Below are positions 63,291 through 64,000 of a stretch of DNA of 64,000 bases, piece by piece; positions within the stretch are counted from its first letter, which is position 1, and every line of letters begins with the position of its first letter. The DNA lies in contig CAJNDS010002601.1 of the NCBI GenBank assembly GCA_905221605.1, positions 694,044-758,043 on the forward strand, written 5' to 3'. This stretch comes from Symbiodinium natans (lineage: Eukaryota > Sar > Dinophyceae > Suessiales > Symbiodiniaceae). The position numbers and the translations under genes are program-made. The notes beneath the pieces were generated by a model, which was not told the origin of the DNA, made no database searches, and saw only the letters and a program-made list of their open reading frames with translations.

Positions 63291-64000
63291 TGTGGTCACT
63301 CTTTGGAGCAAAAATTGAACCCAAAATCTTCGGGACCAGGGCTTGCGATTTGACTCTTCGGAGCAAAAACTGGGCCCCAAATCTTAGGGACCAGGGCTTG
63401 CGATGTTACTCTTTGGAGCAAAGATTGAACCCAAAATCTTAGGGACCAGGGCTTGCGATTTGACTCTTTGGAGCAAAAACTGGGCCCAAAATCTTAGGGA
63501 CCAGGGCTTGCGGTTTGACTCTTTGGAGCAAAAATTGAACCCAAAATCTTAGGGACCAGGGCTTGCGATGTCACTCTTTTGGGCAAGAAATGAGCCCAAA
63601 ATCTTAGGGAGCAGGGATTGCGATTTGACCCTTTGGAGCAAAAACTGTGCCCCAAATCTTAGGGACCAGGGCTTGCGGTTTGACTCTGTGGAGCAAAAAT
63701 TGAACCCGAAATCTTCGGGGCCAGGGCTTGCGATTTGACTCTTCGGAGCAAGAAATGAGCCCAAAATCTTAAGGACCAGGGCTTGCTTTGGAGCAAAAAA
63801 CTGAGTCCAAAATCTTAGGGACCAGGGCTTGCGATTTGACTCTTTGGAGGCCCCAAATAATAGGGACCAGGGCTTGCGATGCTACTCTTTGGGGCAAGAA
63901 ATGAGCCCAAAATCTTAGGGACCAGGGCTTGCGATGTTACTCTTTGGGGCAAGAAATGAGCTCAAAATCTTAGGGACCAGGGCTTGCGATGTCACTTTTT
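63290..64000. repeat. 55-bp satellite array C (runs off the window)
   Basis: About 13 units, same order of variants as the starts of arrays B and B'. Confidence 0.95.

Noticed and set aside
54366-63764. Recurring 60-77-codon ORFs in spacers and satellite arrays
   Set aside because: They recur only because the DNA is duplicated. Satellite ORFs simply read the 55-bp unit, whose length shifts frame each copy.
52680-64000. CRISPR-like array
   Set aside because: The 55-bp units are contiguous satellite repeats with no unique spacers, in a eukaryotic genome.

Overview
This window looks like nuclear DNA of a dinoflagellate, most like Symbiodiniaceae or Suessiales. Four observations support this. 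Plant-type telomeric motif TTTAGGG/CCCTAAA is scattered everywhere in both orientations. Tiny exons carry AG|G acceptors and a mix of GT, GC and GA donors. Intron-sized inverted-repeat elements are present. A very large Ty1/copia polyprotein is encoded. There are no bacterial-style genes, tRNAs, rRNAs or CRISPR arrays.

1-48.5 kb: what first looks like degenerate telomeric junk is intron sequence. Short non-telomeric islands of about 25-250 bp between the telomeric blocks translate on the MINUS strand into exons that join in phase. Seventeen exons between 23958 and 924 rebuild a catalytically complete PPP-family Ser/Thr phosphatase of the PP5/PPEF type (GDLHG, GDVCDRG, RGNHE, HGGLS, WADP, NPRG, FGPDVT, RSHQ, SASNYCG). 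Upstream on the same strand, 20 exons (48451-39402) form one in-phase chain of about 520 residues. A further, less complete set lies at 38987-26670. I do not recognise these upstream proteins. They may be the N-terminal part of the phosphatase gene or one or more separate genes transcribed in the same direction.

4.56-16.04 kb: a full-length, probably very young Ty1/copia retrotransposon on the plus strand. It has identical 379-bp LTRs, a 5-bp target duplication and one uninterrupted ORF of about 3,512 residues. It sits antisense in the intron between the NPRG and FGPDVT phosphatase exons. Besides Gag-PR-IN-RT-RNaseH it carries two long tandem-repeat regions, a possible 2OG-Fe(II) oxygenase-like segment, and a C-terminal extension with a membrane helix and Cys/His tail.

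Small inverted-repeat (MITE/introner-like) elements of several families sit inside the introns. At 39.4-40.2 kb two of them are almost exactly the introns that flank one 104-bp exon.

48.5-64 kb: no gene seen. It begins with G-homopolymer tracts around a 1.1-kb segment. A purine-rich repeat module (50.1-52.7 kb, again at 57.3-58.4 kb) follows, then arrays of a 55-bp satellite separated by a 0.68-kb spacer. The spacer holds a copy of the same introner-like element. A 100-N gap at 57233-57332 lies inside this tandem region.

All exon calls were made by eye; phases were checked by codon arithmetic, but no RNA evidence or database search was available.
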